The position numbers and the translations under genes are program-made. Shown here one piece after another: positions 7,766-16,606 of a DNA stretch of 46,093 nt (positions within the stretch are counted from its first letter, which is position 1; every line of letters begins with the position of its first letter). Source of the stretch: Paenarthrobacter sp. Z7-10. GTDB lineage: Bacteria > Actinomycetota > Actinomycetes > Actinomycetales > Micrococcaceae. The notes below the pieces were generated by a model, which was not told where the DNA came from, searched no databases, and saw only the letters and a program-made list of their open reading frames with translations. Location: assembly GCF_026932795.1 (NCBI RefSeq), contig NZ_JADPVH010000032.1:1-46093 (forward strand). The letters are read 5' to 3'.

Positions 7766-8658
7766 GATGCCCGCTGGGCTGCGGCGTGGGAGCGCAGGAT
7801 GGCCCGGGAGCGTTCGACGATGGGTTCGTCCACCATCTGGCCGTCGAATTCGACGGCTCCGATCCCGGCCGCAACAGCCGCGTCGAAGTCCGACAGCATC
7901 CGCTGCGCCCGGTCTACCTCTTCGGCACTTGGCGAGAAGCCCTCATTGACGATAGGCACCTGGCTGGGATGGATGCAGCTGGCGCCGACGAATCCCTGCT
8001 GCCGTGACGCTGTGACCACGTTCCGAAAGGCGCTCTGGTCCCGATAGTTGGCAATCGAGCCCACCAGTCCCAGCGGCAGCACCCCGGCGGCGCGGGCGGC
8101 CAGCACGGTCATCTGGTTGGCCACCAGTTGCAGCTGTGGTTCCGGCGGGATCCCGCTGGAGGCGGCGAAGTCCTCCGAGCCCAGCGTCAGGGCCACGATT
8201 CGGGGTGAGGCAGCTGCGATCTCCTGCAGCCGCCAAAATCCTGCCGCTGTCTCCACCATTGCGATGAACCGCACCGAGCCGGCGGCCATCCCGGCGGCGG
8301 CCTCGACTTCGGTCACCACTTCGTCGATCATCCGCACGTGGTCCGCACTGGCTATTTTCGGCAGGGCAAGGGCGCGCACACCGGGTCGAACGGCAACTTC
8401 AAGGTCGCGCACAGCGATCCGCCACGGCCGGTTGATCCGCACCACCACGTCTATCCCGCGGCCCGCCACCAAGTCGATGGCCGCGGGCAGCATCCGCCGG
8501 GCCTCGTCCTTTTCGCCGGGCGGAATGCTGTCCTCGATGTCCAGCTGGATGGCGTCGGCGCCGCGGGTGTGGGCTTTGTCCACGAACCGCTGCGAGGTGA
8601 CGGGCACATAGAGCAGGGACCGCCAGTTGATAGTGTCCGCAGTTGACGTGGCATTCAT
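7762..8658 (-). CDS. HpcH/HpaI aldolase / citrate lyase beta-like protein (CitE family)
   Basis: A 298-residue CitE-like CoA-ester lyase. SLLYVPVTSQRFVDKA is the family N-terminus and GADAIQLDIEDSIPPGEK carries the acidic metal and substrate motif. VVVRINRPW contains the conserved Arg, ALPKIASADHV the lysine-bearing strand, and VALTLGSEDFAASSG the second acidic site. Stand-alone relatives cleave malyl-CoA, citramalyl-CoA or similar esters to acetyl-CoA or propionyl-CoA plus a 2-oxoacid. ATG 8658 is chosen because it overlaps the upstream CoA-transferase stop as ATGA; an earlier in-frame start would extend into that gene. With a CoA transferase directly before it, a CoA-ester cleavage of the imported acid is the natural inference. 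Confidence 0.85.
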   Translation of the reverse strand: MNATSTADTINWRSLLYVPVTSQRFVDKAHTRGADAIQLDIEDSIPPGEKDEARRMLPAAIDLVAGRGIDVVVRINRPWRIAVRDLEVAVRPGVRALALPKIASADHVRMIDEVVTEVEAAAGMAAGSVRFIAMVETAAGFWRLQEIAAASPRIVALTLGSEDFAASSGIPPEPQLQLVANQMTVLAARAAGVLPLGLVGSIANYRDQSAFRNVVTASRQQGFVGASCIHPSQVPIVNEGFSPSAEEVDRAQRMLSDFDAAVAAGIGAVEFDGQMVDEPIVERSRAILRSHAAAQRAS

Positions 8659-9839
8659 CCGAATACTCCTTGTGTTTGCAGCTCTTCCCACTGCTCGTTC
8701 GGCAGCAGTTCCTGCAGGATTTCCTTGCTGTGCTGTCCCAGTCCGGGAGCGGCGGAATTGATGCCGCCCGGGGTTTCCCCGAGGCGCGGCACCACGGCGT
8801 GCATGGGGACGGAGCGCTTGCCGTCCGGGTCCGGGCCGTCCACCACCACGCCCCGGGTCTTGAAATACTCGCTCTCCATCAGGTCCCCAATGTCCATCAC
8901 CGGGGCAACCGTCACACCCGCGGCGCGCATCGCAGAGAGGTTGTCATCCAGGCTGCGGGCGCCGAAGTAGTCCCCGAGGATGGTGTCCAGCTCCTGTACG
9001 TGGGCCAGCCGGGTGGTGTTGTTCAGGAAGCGGGGGTCGTCCACCAGTTCGGGCCGGCCGATGGTGCGGAAGATGCGTTCGGTCATCATTTGGGTGGAGC
9101 CGGAGAGGGCCAGCCAGTGTCCGTCGGCGGTGGAGTAGACATTGCGGGGGGCGGACGACGACGACCGGCTTCCGCTGCGCTGCGGCGCATCGCCGGTAAG
9201 CCGGTAGGTTCCGGCCTGTGGACCGAGCACCGAAAACAGCGGTTCGAACAGCGACAGGTCGATGACCTGGCCGGGTCCGCCCGCCTCGGCGTGCCGCACG
9301 GCCGCCAGCACGGAGAAGGCGCCGTAGGTTCCGGCCACCATGTCCGCCAGCGCGCCTGGCGGCAGCACTGGTTCCCGGTCCGGAAAGCCGTTCATCGCGG
9401 CCAGCCCGGACATCGCTTCGATCAGGGTGCCGAAACCCGGTTCCTGCGACATCGAGCCGGTCTGTCCCCAGCCGGAGATGCGCACCAGCACGAGTTTGGG
9501 GTTACGTTCGTGCAGAATCTGCGGGGACAGGCCCAGCCGCTCCAGGTTGCCCGGCCGGAAACTTTCCACCAGCACGTCGGATTCCGCGGCCAGGCGCAGC
9601 AGCAGCTCCCTGGCCTGTTCGTTCTTCAAATCCAGGGCGATGCTGCGCTTGTTGCGACCGTAAACCTTCCAATACACCTCGCTGCCGTGCACCACCCAGT
9701 TGCGCAGTGTGTCGCCGTGGCCGGGTTGCTCCACCTTGATCACGTCGGCGCCGAAATCTCCCAGCAGCATGGTCAGTTGGTTTCCGGCGACCAGCCTGGA
9801 CAGGTCCAGCACGCGGATGCCGGCCAGCGGGCCGGTCAC
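8655..9839 (-). CDS. CaiB/BaiF-family (class III) CoA transferase
   Basis: A 394-residue class III CoA transferase, moving CoA between acyl-CoA and a carboxylic acid in the cytoplasm. Evidence is the start GPLAGIRVLDLSRLVAG, ADVIKVEQPGHGDTLRNW, NKRSIALDLKNEQARELLLRL, and DVLVESFRPGNLERLGL, all in the family order. The catalytic Asp of the family falls in the GALADMVAGTYGAF segment. GTG 9839 is preferred as start because it overlaps the ATPase stop codon (GTGA) and begins exactly at the conserved N-terminus. It is followed by the CitE-like gene with a 4-bp overlap. The substrate is unknown; CaiB plus CitE pairs are known from citramalate and itaconate-type degradation. Confidence 0.9.
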   Translation of the reverse strand: MTGPLAGIRVLDLSRLVAGNQLTMLLGDFGADVIKVEQPGHGDTLRNWVVHGSEVYWKVYGRNKRSIALDLKNEQARELLLRLAAESDVLVESFRPGNLERLGLSPQILHERNPKLVLVRISGWGQTGSMSQEPGFGTLIEAMSGLAAMNGFPDREPVLPPGALADMVAGTYGAFSVLAAVRHAEAGGPGQVIDLSLFEPLFSVLGPQAGTYRLTGDAPQRSGSRSSSSAPRNVYSTADGHWLALSGSTQMMTERIFRTIGRPELVDDPRFLNNTTRLAHVQELDTILGDYFGARSLDDNLSAMRAAGVTVAPVMDIGDLMESEYFKTRGVVVDGPDPDGKRSVPMHAVVPRLGETPGGINSAAPGLGQHSKEILQELLPNEQWEELQTQGVFG

Positions 9840-10966
9840 AGCACGGCCTCGGCGTCGCTGGCCAACCGTGAGGCCGGGATCTCCTCGGCAAAGACGAACA
9901 ACCCCTCCTCCGGAACGATCAGCCACACCTGCTGTTCGTCGAGCTTGTGCTCACCCTCGGCGAAGATGAGCTGGCCGGCTGCCATCAGCTCGAACTCGTA
10001 GCGCGCCCCGACGTAAGACGCCTTCTTCAGCTCCGCGGGAATGGCGTTGACGGAGATCGCGGGAACGTCGTCGCGCGGTTGGGTCACTTTCACCAGCTCG
10101 GACCGGACGCCGACGGTAACGTGCGTTCCGGCCGCGAACGCCGTCGGCGATTTGATCCGCAGCGTGCCCTCGCCGTCGACCAGGTCCACCACCAAGGTTC
10201 CCGTGCCGGTCTCCAGCACTTTCGCGCGGAAGAAACTGCATCTGCCAATGAAATCCGCTACGGCCAGACAGTTCGGGTGGTCATAAATCTCATTCGGGGT
10301 GTCCACCTGCAGCATCTTCCCTTCACCCATCACGGCCAGCCGGTCCGAGAGGGAGAGGGCCTCCAACTGGTCGTGGGTGACGTAGATCGTGGTGATGCCG
10401 ACGCTCTGCTGCAGGTCCTTCAGCCAGGCGCGGGCACGGTCCCGAAGCTTCGCGTCCAGGTTGGACAACGGCTCATCCAGCAGCAGGACGCTCGGCGAAT
10501 ACACCAATGCCCGGGCCAGCGCGACGCGCTGCTGCTGCCCGCCGGAGAGTTCGTGCGGGTAACGCTTGCGGTAGGGCAGCAGCCCCACCTGGTCCAGCGC
10601 ACTGCCGATCCGCCTGGTCTGCTCGGCCTTGGACACCTTGCGGATTTTCAGCGGCATCGCCAGATTGTCCTCGACCGTCATGTGCGGCCAGAGGGCGTAG
10701 GACTGGAACACCATGCCGAGGTTGCGTTCCTCCGGGGTGAGGAAGCGGTGCTTGGCCGCATCGACAAAGACCTCCGGACCAACCCGGATGACCCCCTTCG
10801 AGGGTGTCTCCAGCCCCGCGATGGTGGACAACGTCGTCGTCTTCCCGCAGCCGCTGGGGCCCAGCAGCGTAAAGAACTCCCCGTCGTTGACGGTGAACGT
10901 GACGTCGTCGACGGCGGTTTGGCCATTGAATTCGACGGATAATCCTTCAACGATCAGATCAGGCAT
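9836..10966 (-). CDS. ABC transporter ATP-binding protein (FbpC/PotA type)
   Basis: A 376-residue import ATPase. Walker A GPSGCGKT is at residues 36-43, the Q-loop lies in MVFQSYALWPHMT, the signature LSGGQQQR at 140-147, Walker B VLLLDEP at 160-166 and the switch His in VTHD (H198). The roughly 140-residue C-terminal extension is a TOBE-like regulatory domain, as in the ferric iron, spermidine and phosphonate importer group. ATG 10966 overlaps the permease stop by 8 bp. It powers the permease encoded just before it. Confidence 0.93.
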   Translation of the reverse strand: MPDLIVEGLSVEFNGQTAVDDVTFTVNDGEFFTLLGPSGCGKTTTLSTIAGLETPSKGVIRVGPEVFVDAAKHRFLTPEERNLGMVFQSYALWPHMTVEDNLAMPLKIRKVSKAEQTRRIGSALDQVGLLPYRKRYPHELSGGQQQRVALARALVYSPSVLLLDEPLSNLDAKLRDRARAWLKDLQQSVGITTIYVTHDQLEALSLSDRLAVMGEGKMLQVDTPNEIYDHPNCLAVADFIGRCSFFRAKVLETGTGTLVVDLVDGEGTLRIKSPTAFAAGTHVTVGVRSELVKVTQPRDDVPAISVNAIPAELKKASYVGARYEFELMAAGQLIFAEGEHKLDEQQVWLIVPEEGLFVFAEEIPASRLASDAEAVL

Positions 10967-12710
10967 ACGAACGCACCTTGAGAACCTTTCCAGCGATGAT
11001 GACGAAGACCGCGGTGATCGCAATCTGGATGCATGACAGGGCAGCCACCGCTCCGCTGTTGCCGTTGAGCCACAGCTGCAGGGTGGTGGTACCGATGACC
11101 TGGGAGTCGGCGTTGGCCAGGAACACCGCCGGGGTGTACTCCTTGAACATTTGCACGAACAGCAGCACCAGGGCGGAGAACATGGCCGGGACGATCAGCT
11201 TGAACAGGATCCGGCTGAAGGTCCGCCACCAGTCGGCACCCAAGGTGCGGGCGGCGTCGTCGAGCTCCTCCCCGATCTGCATCACCAGCGGGGCGATGGC
11301 GCCAAAGGCCGCCGGCATGGATCGGGTACCGAACGCTATGATCAGCGCCAGCAGCGTGCCGTTCACCGCGTTCAGCGGCCCGATCAGAGCAAAGGCCCAG
11401 AAGAAGCCGATGCCGATGATCAGCCCGGGAATGACCTGCGGAGTCAGGGTCCCAAACTCGAGCACCTTGTTGAACCGGAAGGTCGAGCGCCGGGCCACCA
11501 GTACCACCACCGAGACGAACAAGGTGGTGACAACCGCGCCGATCAGGGCAATGAACAGCGAGTTCCGGATGGACGCCGTGTACGCCGGATAATCGAAGAT
11601 CAGGGTGAAGTTGTCCAGCGTCAGCAGTGTCAGCGGGTTCACCAGCGGGGTCAGCAGCTGGGTGAAGGCCCGCAGCAGCAGCCCCAGGATGGGCAGAAGT
11701 GGTCCGAAAATGATGTACAGCACGGCGATCACGAAGCCCACCCAGCGCAGGCGGCCGAGCTCAAGCAGCCGGGGACGGGAAGCCTTGCCGCGGACGGCGA
11801 CGAAGCGGCGCGCGTTGCGCAGCGAGATGCCCTGGATGACAATCAGGATGGCCATCACGCCCAGCGTCACCACCGACGCAGCACCGACCAGGCCGTAATC
11901 GGGGTTGGCCTGCGCCAGCCCGTTGATGTAAATGAAGCTGGAGAACAGGTTGATGCCCGCCGGGCGGCCGAGCAGCAGCGGAATGCTCAGCTCCTCGATA
12001 GAGGTGCTGAAGATCAGCAGGGCCGAATACAGGATTGCCGGGCGCACCATCGGCAGCACCACCGACCACAGAATGCGCAGCGGCCGGGCGCCACAGGTCC
12101 GCGCCGCGGCCTCCAGCGAGGGGTCCGCGAGCTTGAGCGCGCCGGAGCAGTACAGGAACCCGATCGGCACCAGCGTGACGGCCTCGGCAAAGGCCATCCC
12201 CGGGATCGAGTACAGGTTCCACGGCACCACGCCCAGCACGTTTTGGACGGCAACGCTGACGAAGCCGGCCGGTCCATACATCAGGATGAAGCCGAAGGCC
12301 ATCACCAGCGGGGAGATGTAGATCGGCCACAGCAGCAGCGATCCCAGCGCCCGGCCACCGGGCATCCGGACCCGGACCACCAGCACGGCGAGCAGCAGCG
12401 AGAGCACGACGGCGATGACGGTGGTCAGGGCGGCGAAGTACAGACTGTCCAGCACCACTTTGCCAAAGCCGGCCGTGGTGAACAGCTTGACGTAATTGGC
12501 CGGCGTCAGCAGACCGCCGTCGTCGTAGAGCGGGCGGTCGATCAGCGACTGGTACAGGGTGGGCAGCAGCGGCGCCAGGACCAGGGCAATGGCGGCGATG
12601 AAGATGGCGTACTGGATCCATGTCGCTTTGCCGTGTCCGAACAGCCGCCGGTATTTCGGTGCCGGCAGCTCGTCGGCGCGGCTCGGCCGTGCTTTTGTCT
12701 CGGTGGTCAC
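10959..12710 (-). CDS. Fused double-domain ABC permease (FbpB type)
   Basis: A 583-residue inner-membrane permease carrying two binding-protein-dependent transport domains in one chain, each with its EAA coupling loop: SLEAAARTCGARPLRILW near residue 200 and ELDDAARTLGADWWRTF near residue 490. About twelve hydrophobic helices are visible. The fused form is typical of the FbpB-like ferric iron, polyamine and phosphonate permease group, but the neighbouring CoA-metabolism genes suggest an organic acid as cargo. It lies 54 bp after the binding-protein gene and overlaps the ATPase gene. Confidence 0.92.
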   Translation of the reverse strand: MTTETKARPSRADELPAPKYRRLFGHGKATWIQYAIFIAAIALVLAPLLPTLYQSLIDRPLYDDGGLLTPANYVKLFTTAGFGKVVLDSLYFAALTTVIAVVLSLLLAVLVVRVRMPGGRALGSLLLWPIYISPLVMAFGFILMYGPAGFVSVAVQNVLGVVPWNLYSIPGMAFAEAVTLVPIGFLYCSGALKLADPSLEAAARTCGARPLRILWSVVLPMVRPAILYSALLIFSTSIEELSIPLLLGRPAGINLFSSFIYINGLAQANPDYGLVGAASVVTLGVMAILIVIQGISLRNARRFVAVRGKASRPRLLELGRLRWVGFVIAVLYIIFGPLLPILGLLLRAFTQLLTPLVNPLTLLTLDNFTLIFDYPAYTASIRNSLFIALIGAVVTTLFVSVVVLVARRSTFRFNKVLEFGTLTPQVIPGLIIGIGFFWAFALIGPLNAVNGTLLALIIAFGTRSMPAAFGAIAPLVMQIGEELDDAARTLGADWWRTFSRILFKLIVPAMFSALVLLFVQMFKEYTPAVFLANADSQVIGTTTLQLWLNGNSGAVAALSCIQIAITAVFVIIAGKVLKVRSYA

Positions 12711-12764
12711 GCCCGCCGCCCCCGTTTCCCGGGGGCGGCGGCCCGCAGCATGGAAGGCCGCATG

Positions 12765-13958
12765 CTATTTCCCCATGCCGGAATTCCACTTGGCCTTGAA
12801 GTCCTTGGCCTGCGCATTGGTGATCGGATCGTAGCCCACTGTGACGATCTTGTCCTCGCCGCCCACCTTCTTGACGATGGCGTTGTAGTTGCGCGGTGCC
12901 TCCGCATCCGTGACGTCGGTGCGGTACGGCGTGAATCCGCCCTGGTACACCGCGATCTGGCCGCTGTGCGAGAGCAGGAAGTCCAGCATGAGCTTGGCGG
13001 AGTTAGGTGTGGGGGAGGTCTTCGGGATCGCCATCCCGCGCAGGAACATCGGCATCCCGTCGTCGATGTAGCCCCAGCCAAGGATGGCGCCGGTCTTTTC
13101 GGCCTGCGGAATCACCACGGTGGAGGAGAGGAAGAAGCCGGCCAGGTACTCCCCGGAGTTGATCTTCTCCACCATCGGGCCGGAGGACTGCTCCGCACGG
13201 ACGAAGGGCAGCAGCTTGTCCAGCGTGTCCCACGAATCCGGACGGGCATTGGCCCAGCTGTATTCGATGGCGTAGCCGAAGCTGTTCTCCACGTCATAGG
13301 TGGTGATTTTGTTCTTGAACTTTTCCGGATCGCTCTCTACCAGCTTGACCAGCGAGGCCAGGCCGGTGGGGTACTGCTCCTTCTTAAGAAGTGTCTTGTT
13401 GTAGCCCATCAGAATGGGGTCGGCGGAGAAGGTGTAAAGCCCGGGCTTCGGTTGGCCGAAATCGGGAAGCTTGTCCGTTTCCGGGGACTTGTAGTCCGAG
13501 GCGGACCCCTTCTTGATGAAATCTATCCAGCTGGTGGGATCACCGGAGACCATCAGCGCCGCCGGCGAGGTGCCGCTGGCGGACTCGCTGTAGTACTTCT
13601 GGAAGACCTCGGCACTGTCGAGGTTGTTCGTCGATACGGTCAGCCAGGGGTACAGCTTGGTGAAGGCGTCGGAGATCGGCTTCCAGTTGTACTCGGCCAT
13701 GTTCGAGTAGATGGTGAGCTTCTTTTCCGCCTTCGATCCCTCGACCATCGAGTCGTAGTCTGAGGGGTAGTAGGAGGGACGGCCCTCCACGTGGACCGTC
13801 TTCTTGGCGTCGGAGGATCCGGAGGCGCCCCCGCAGGCGCTTAAGGCGCCCATGCCGGCCAACGAGGTTCCCGCCAACAGCGTTCCGCGCAGAAAGACGC
13901 GCCTGTCGAATGCCGCCTTCATGGCCGGGATGCTTCGCTTACGTGATTCGTCCATCAT
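12765..13958 (-). CDS. Tat-exported lipoprotein, extracellular solute-binding protein
   Basis: A 397-residue binding protein of the FbpA/PotD-like class. The signal is twin-arginine (RRVFLRG, R19-R20) followed by a hydrophobic stretch and a lipobox LSAC (C42), so it is probably folded before export and then anchored to the membrane. KKLTIYSNMAEYNWKPISDAF is the usual first strand of the mature domain (residues about 78-98). ATG 13958 is preferred because AAAGG lies about 7 bp upstream; an earlier open frame has no family similarity. It is the first gene of the transporter and CoA-enzyme operon. Confidence 0.9.
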   Translation of the reverse strand: MMDESRKRSIPAMKAAFDRRVFLRGTLLAGTSLAGMGALSACGGASGSSDAKKTVHVEGRPSYYPSDYDSMVEGSKAEKKLTIYSNMAEYNWKPISDAFTKLYPWLTVSTNNLDSAEVFQKYYSESASGTSPAALMVSGDPTSWIDFIKKGSASDYKSPETDKLPDFGQPKPGLYTFSADPILMGYNKTLLKKEQYPTGLASLVKLVESDPEKFKNKITTYDVENSFGYAIEYSWANARPDSWDTLDKLLPFVRAEQSSGPMVEKINSGEYLAGFFLSSTVVIPQAEKTGAILGWGYIDDGMPMFLRGMAIPKTSPTPNSAKLMLDFLLSHSGQIAVYQGGFTPYRTDVTDAEAPRNYNAIVKKVGGEDKIVTVGYDPITNAQAKDFKAKWNSGMGK

Positions 13959-14333
13959 CAGTTCGCCTTTCGAGGTGATTGTTTTAACGGTGCCTGCGGG
14001 AGGTGCGGTCGGGCTGGTCCGGTTTGTACGGTTTTCGGCGGAGGGCCGGCGGCGCCGGGTTGCCGGGCGGAGGCTGGCCCCGCGGCGTTCCGGCCGACGA
14101 CGTCGACTGCTTAGGCAGATTGCCGAAGCCAGCGCCGGCGTTTTAGTCCCGGCGGATCGTGGCGGGCGGACTGCCCGAGTGGTCCAGGTGCTTGTCATGA
14201 ATCTGATGCCCCCACATCGCCTGCCGTCATTGGAAGATGATCTACAGGGAAGACTTGTCGATGTTTTATAAAATGTCAATGATTTTTTATCAGAGAAACC
14301 AAATTGAGTCTTTCGGGGACCTAGGATGTTGTC
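13959..14333. promoter_or_regulatory. Divergent promoter region between the transporter operon and gntR
   Basis: 375 bp separate the divergent start codons. The right third is AT-rich (about 14260-14310, including TTTATAAA), unlike the GC-rich surroundings, and is the likely seat of both promoters and of the GntR operator. I cannot identify a clear inverted repeat with confidence. The left part holds nothing recognisable. Confidence 0.4.
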
Positions 14334-15098
14334 ATGGCGCTAAAACCGATGATCGTCCGCACCAAAAGCGAGGCCGCATACGATGCGCTGCGCGAGGCGA
14401 TCCTTGACCAGAGGCTGGCCCCGGGACAGCGGGTGACGCTGACAACCCTCGCCTCGGAGCTCGGCATGAGCCTGACCCCGGTCCGGGAAGCCCTGCGGCT
14501 GCTGGCCATGCAGGGACTGGTGCATCAGGACACGAATCGCGGAACGTGGATCACCGAGTACTCGCCGGCCCGCGCCGAGGAGGTCTTCCAGCTTCGGCTG
14601 CTGCTGGAGCCGTACGCCATCCAATTGGCTGCGGCGGAGGTCACCGACCAGGATCTTGCCGAGATCGATGCCGCCCTCGCCGAATTTGACCGTGCCTCTG
14701 CCGAGGGACGGTACAGCGAGCTGCCGGAGCTCAACGCGGCACTGCACCAGCGGATCTACCGCGTGTCCAGCGCGGGAATGCTGCTCGGCTTCATCGACAG
14801 GCTCTGGCAGAGTATTCCCTATCAATCGATGAACGTGATCAGTCATCATGACCGGTCCGCCGCGGATCACCACCAGATCGTCGATGCGCTGCACCGGCGG
14901 GACCCGGTCGGCGCTGCTCAGGCACTGCGGGACCACATCGGGCATGCGCAGGCCGAAACCATTCAGCGGATGGAGCGCTCAGCGGGTATTACCCGCTCCA
15001 CCCATCCTGCTGCCCCCGGTCCGGTGACGGACCGGCCCCCCGAGCCGGCCACGGTTTTGGTCCCCGACGCTCAGAGCAAACCCGAGCCAGTGCGTTAA
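14334..15098 (+). CDS. GntR-family transcriptional regulator (FCD/FadR subfamily)
   Basis: A 254-residue regulator. The winged helix-turn-helix is residues about 10-75 (AYDALREAILDQRLAPGQ, then SLTPVREALRLLAMQGLV). The helical FCD ligand domain follows, with LRLLLEPYAIQLAA, LNAALHQRIYRVS and a HHQIVDALHRRD segment holding the usual metal-binding histidines. A Pro-rich tail of about 35 residues is unusual. It is divergent from the transporter/CoA-transferase/CitE operon, so it most likely represses that operon in response to the imported acid or its CoA product. Confidence 0.9.
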   Translation: MALKPMIVRTKSEAAYDALREAILDQRLAPGQRVTLTTLASELGMSLTPVREALRLLAMQGLVHQDTNRGTWITEYSPARAEEVFQLRLLLEPYAIQLAAAEVTDQDLAEIDAALAEFDRASAEGRYSELPELNAALHQRIYRVSSAGMLLGFIDRLWQSIPYQSMNVISHHDRSAADHHQIVDALHRRDPVGAAQALRDHIGHAQAETIQRMERSAGITRSTHPAAPGPVTDRPPEPATVLVPDAQSKPEPVR

Positions 15099-15119
15099 CC
15101 AACCGAAAGAGGCTGTTCG

Positions 15120-16046
15120 ATGTCAAAGGTGACAATCATCGGTGCCGGGGCCATGGGCTCCGTTTACGCCGGGCTAATGCGGGACGCAGGACATGAGGTC
15201 CATGGCGTCACGCTCTGGCCCGACCATGCCGCGGCCGTCACCGAAAACGGCCTGCGCGTCCATGGCGCCAGCGGCGACCGCACGGTGCGGCTCGCATCGA
15301 TGACGACGACGACGGACTGCATCGGTCGCTCGGACCTGGTCATCATTGCGACCAAGGCCTTCGACGTCGAAGCCGCAGCACTGTCCGCCCGTTCCCTCAT
15401 CGGCCCGCGCACCGTGGTGCAGACCATCCAGAACGGACTTGGCTCCGCGGACCGGGTGGCATCCGTGCTCGGCGCCGACCGGTTGGCCGTCGGAGTGGTC
15501 GGCGGCTTCGGAGCCTCCGTGCCCACCCCGGGAACCGCGCACCATAACGGCATGGAGATGGTCCGCTTCGGCAGCTACTCGACCCTGCCCCGCGCGGATC
15601 TGGCCGCGTCAGCAGAGGTCTGGACCTCGGCTGGATTCCAGGTCAGGCTCTTCGACGACATCGGACAGATGGTGTGGGAAAAGCTCATCATGAACGTGGC
15701 CTTTTCCGGTACCTGCGTCCTGACCGAACTGACCATTGGCGGCGTGATCGCGGACCAGAACGCCTGGCAGGTGGCCTCGGCATGCTCCCGCGAAGCCGTG
15801 GCTGTGGCCCAGGCCGCGGACGTCACCCTCGACGTCGGCGACCCCATCGAGCACGTACGCACCCTGGGCGGCAAGATTCCGCATGCCCGTCCCTCTATGC
15901 TCATCGACGCTTCACTGCGCCGACGCGGCGAAGTCGACGCCATCAATGGCGCCATCTCCGCGCGGGGGAAGGACCTCGGTGTTCCCACCCCGGTGAACGA
16001 CACCGTGGTGGCGCTCATCAAGGCGCGCGAGGCGGCGTACCTGTAG
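15120..16046 (+). CDS. Ketopantoate reductase-like (PanE/ApbA family) 2-oxoacid reductase
   Basis: A 308-residue NADP-type reductase. The N-terminal Rossmann motif GAGAMG is at residues 8-13, the conserved QNGLGS loop near 103-108, the catalytic-region WEKLIMNVAFSG near 180-191, and the C-terminal EVDAINGAISARGKDLGVPTPVND matches the family end. It lies 21 bp after gntR and is probably co-transcribed with it. PanE relatives outside pantothenate genes often reduce other 2-oxoacids, so a role with the CitE product is possible. A true ketopantoate reductase cannot be excluded. Confidence 0.85.
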   Translation: MSKVTIIGAGAMGSVYAGLMRDAGHEVHGVTLWPDHAAAVTENGLRVHGASGDRTVRLASMTTTTDCIGRSDLVIIATKAFDVEAAALSARSLIGPRTVVQTIQNGLGSADRVASVLGADRLAVGVVGGFGASVPTPGTAHHNGMEMVRFGSYSTLPRADLAASAEVWTSAGFQVRLFDDIGQMVWEKLIMNVAFSGTCVLTELTIGGVIADQNAWQVASACSREAVAVAQAADVTLDVGDPIEHVRTLGGKIPHARPSMLIDASLRRRGEVDAINGAISARGKDLGVPTPVNDTVVALIKAREAAYL

Positions 16047-16134
16047 GTTCGCTCACGGTATGGATGGAATACACGCGATGTTTGCCAATTTTGTAACTTT
16101 GCCTTTTGTCGGAGTCTGGCCGTAGTTTTCGACC

Positions 16135-16389
16135 ATGACGAACACTGCGGGTCCCGCTCCTCAAACGCCCCGCGTCAGGACGCGCAAGTGCCCGGTCTGC
16201 GGCCACGAGTCCTGGCGCATTGTCTATGGAATGATGCCGTTCGGCGCGGAGGAGCAGCAGCCCAAGACCGCCTATGTCGGGTGCATCAGGCTGCTTGGTC
16301 CGCGGATAAATCCCGTCACGGGGCAATGGGAGGCGGGTGAGGCGAAATGGGCGTGCCGAAACGAGGAGTGTGGAAACAGGTGGGCTTAG
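16135..16389 (+). CDS. Small putative zinc-ribbon protein
   Basis: An 84-residue protein with two cysteine knuckles, CPVCGH near residue 20 and CRNEECGNRW at the C-terminus, plus a lone Cys in the middle (YVGCIRL). Four paired cysteines suggest a zinc ribbon. The last block resembles the WxCxxxxCG end of short uncharacterised actinobacterial proteins. The ribosome-binding site before ATG 16135 is weak. Its function is unknown and it has no obvious operon partner. Confidence 0.55.
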   Translation: MTNTAGPAPQTPRVRTRKCPVCGHESWRIVYGMMPFGAEEQQPKTAYVGCIRLLGPRINPVTGQWEAGEAKWACRNEECGNRWA

Positions 16390-16513
16390 ATCTCCACCAG
16401 GGTCCCGGGACTTCGTAGGTCTTAGCGCGGTCCCGGCGCGGGCGGCCCAACGTTGAAGCGCCCAAGTTGGAGTCCGCGCTTGCGAGCCTGGACGGCGGAA
16501 CTGCAAATAATTC
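16390..16513. other. Short GC-rich spacer, nothing recognised
   Basis: A spacer between the zinc-ribbon gene and the lacI promoter. No repeat or coding frame is convincing. Confidence 0.3.
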
Positions 16514-16565
16514 TTGACAACTCCTCACTAAACCGGTTTAGTAGTAAGAACTAAACCGGTTTAGT
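16514..16565 (+). promoter_or_regulatory. LacI-type promoter with two identical palindromic operators
   Basis: TTGACA (16514-16519) is followed after 17 bp by TTTAGT (16537-16542), a sigma-70-like promoter. Two identical perfect 16-bp palindromes, ACTAAACCGGTTTAGT, lie at 16527-16542 and 16550-16565, centre to centre 23 bp. The first covers the spacer and -10 element, the second the expected transcription start. A central CCGG with A/T flanks is typical of LacI/GalR operators. The lacI gene starts 41 bp later, so autorepression together with control of the downstream transporter genes is the likely logic. Confidence 0.92.
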
Positions 16566-16606
16566 GACACACGTCACCCACCGGCCGCACCGGGGGCAGG
16601 GAAGTT

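Noticed and set aside
8643-10001. Long plus-strand open frame of 452 codons opposite the CoA transferase and ATPase genes
   Set aside because: It is antisense to two genes with clear family motifs and its translation shows no domain. It results from high GC and codon bias.
11151-13763. 870-codon plus-strand open frame opposite the permease and binding-protein genes
   Set aside because: It is rich in Gln, His, Arg and Gly, typical of the antisense frame of a GC-rich membrane protein gene, with no recognisable domain.
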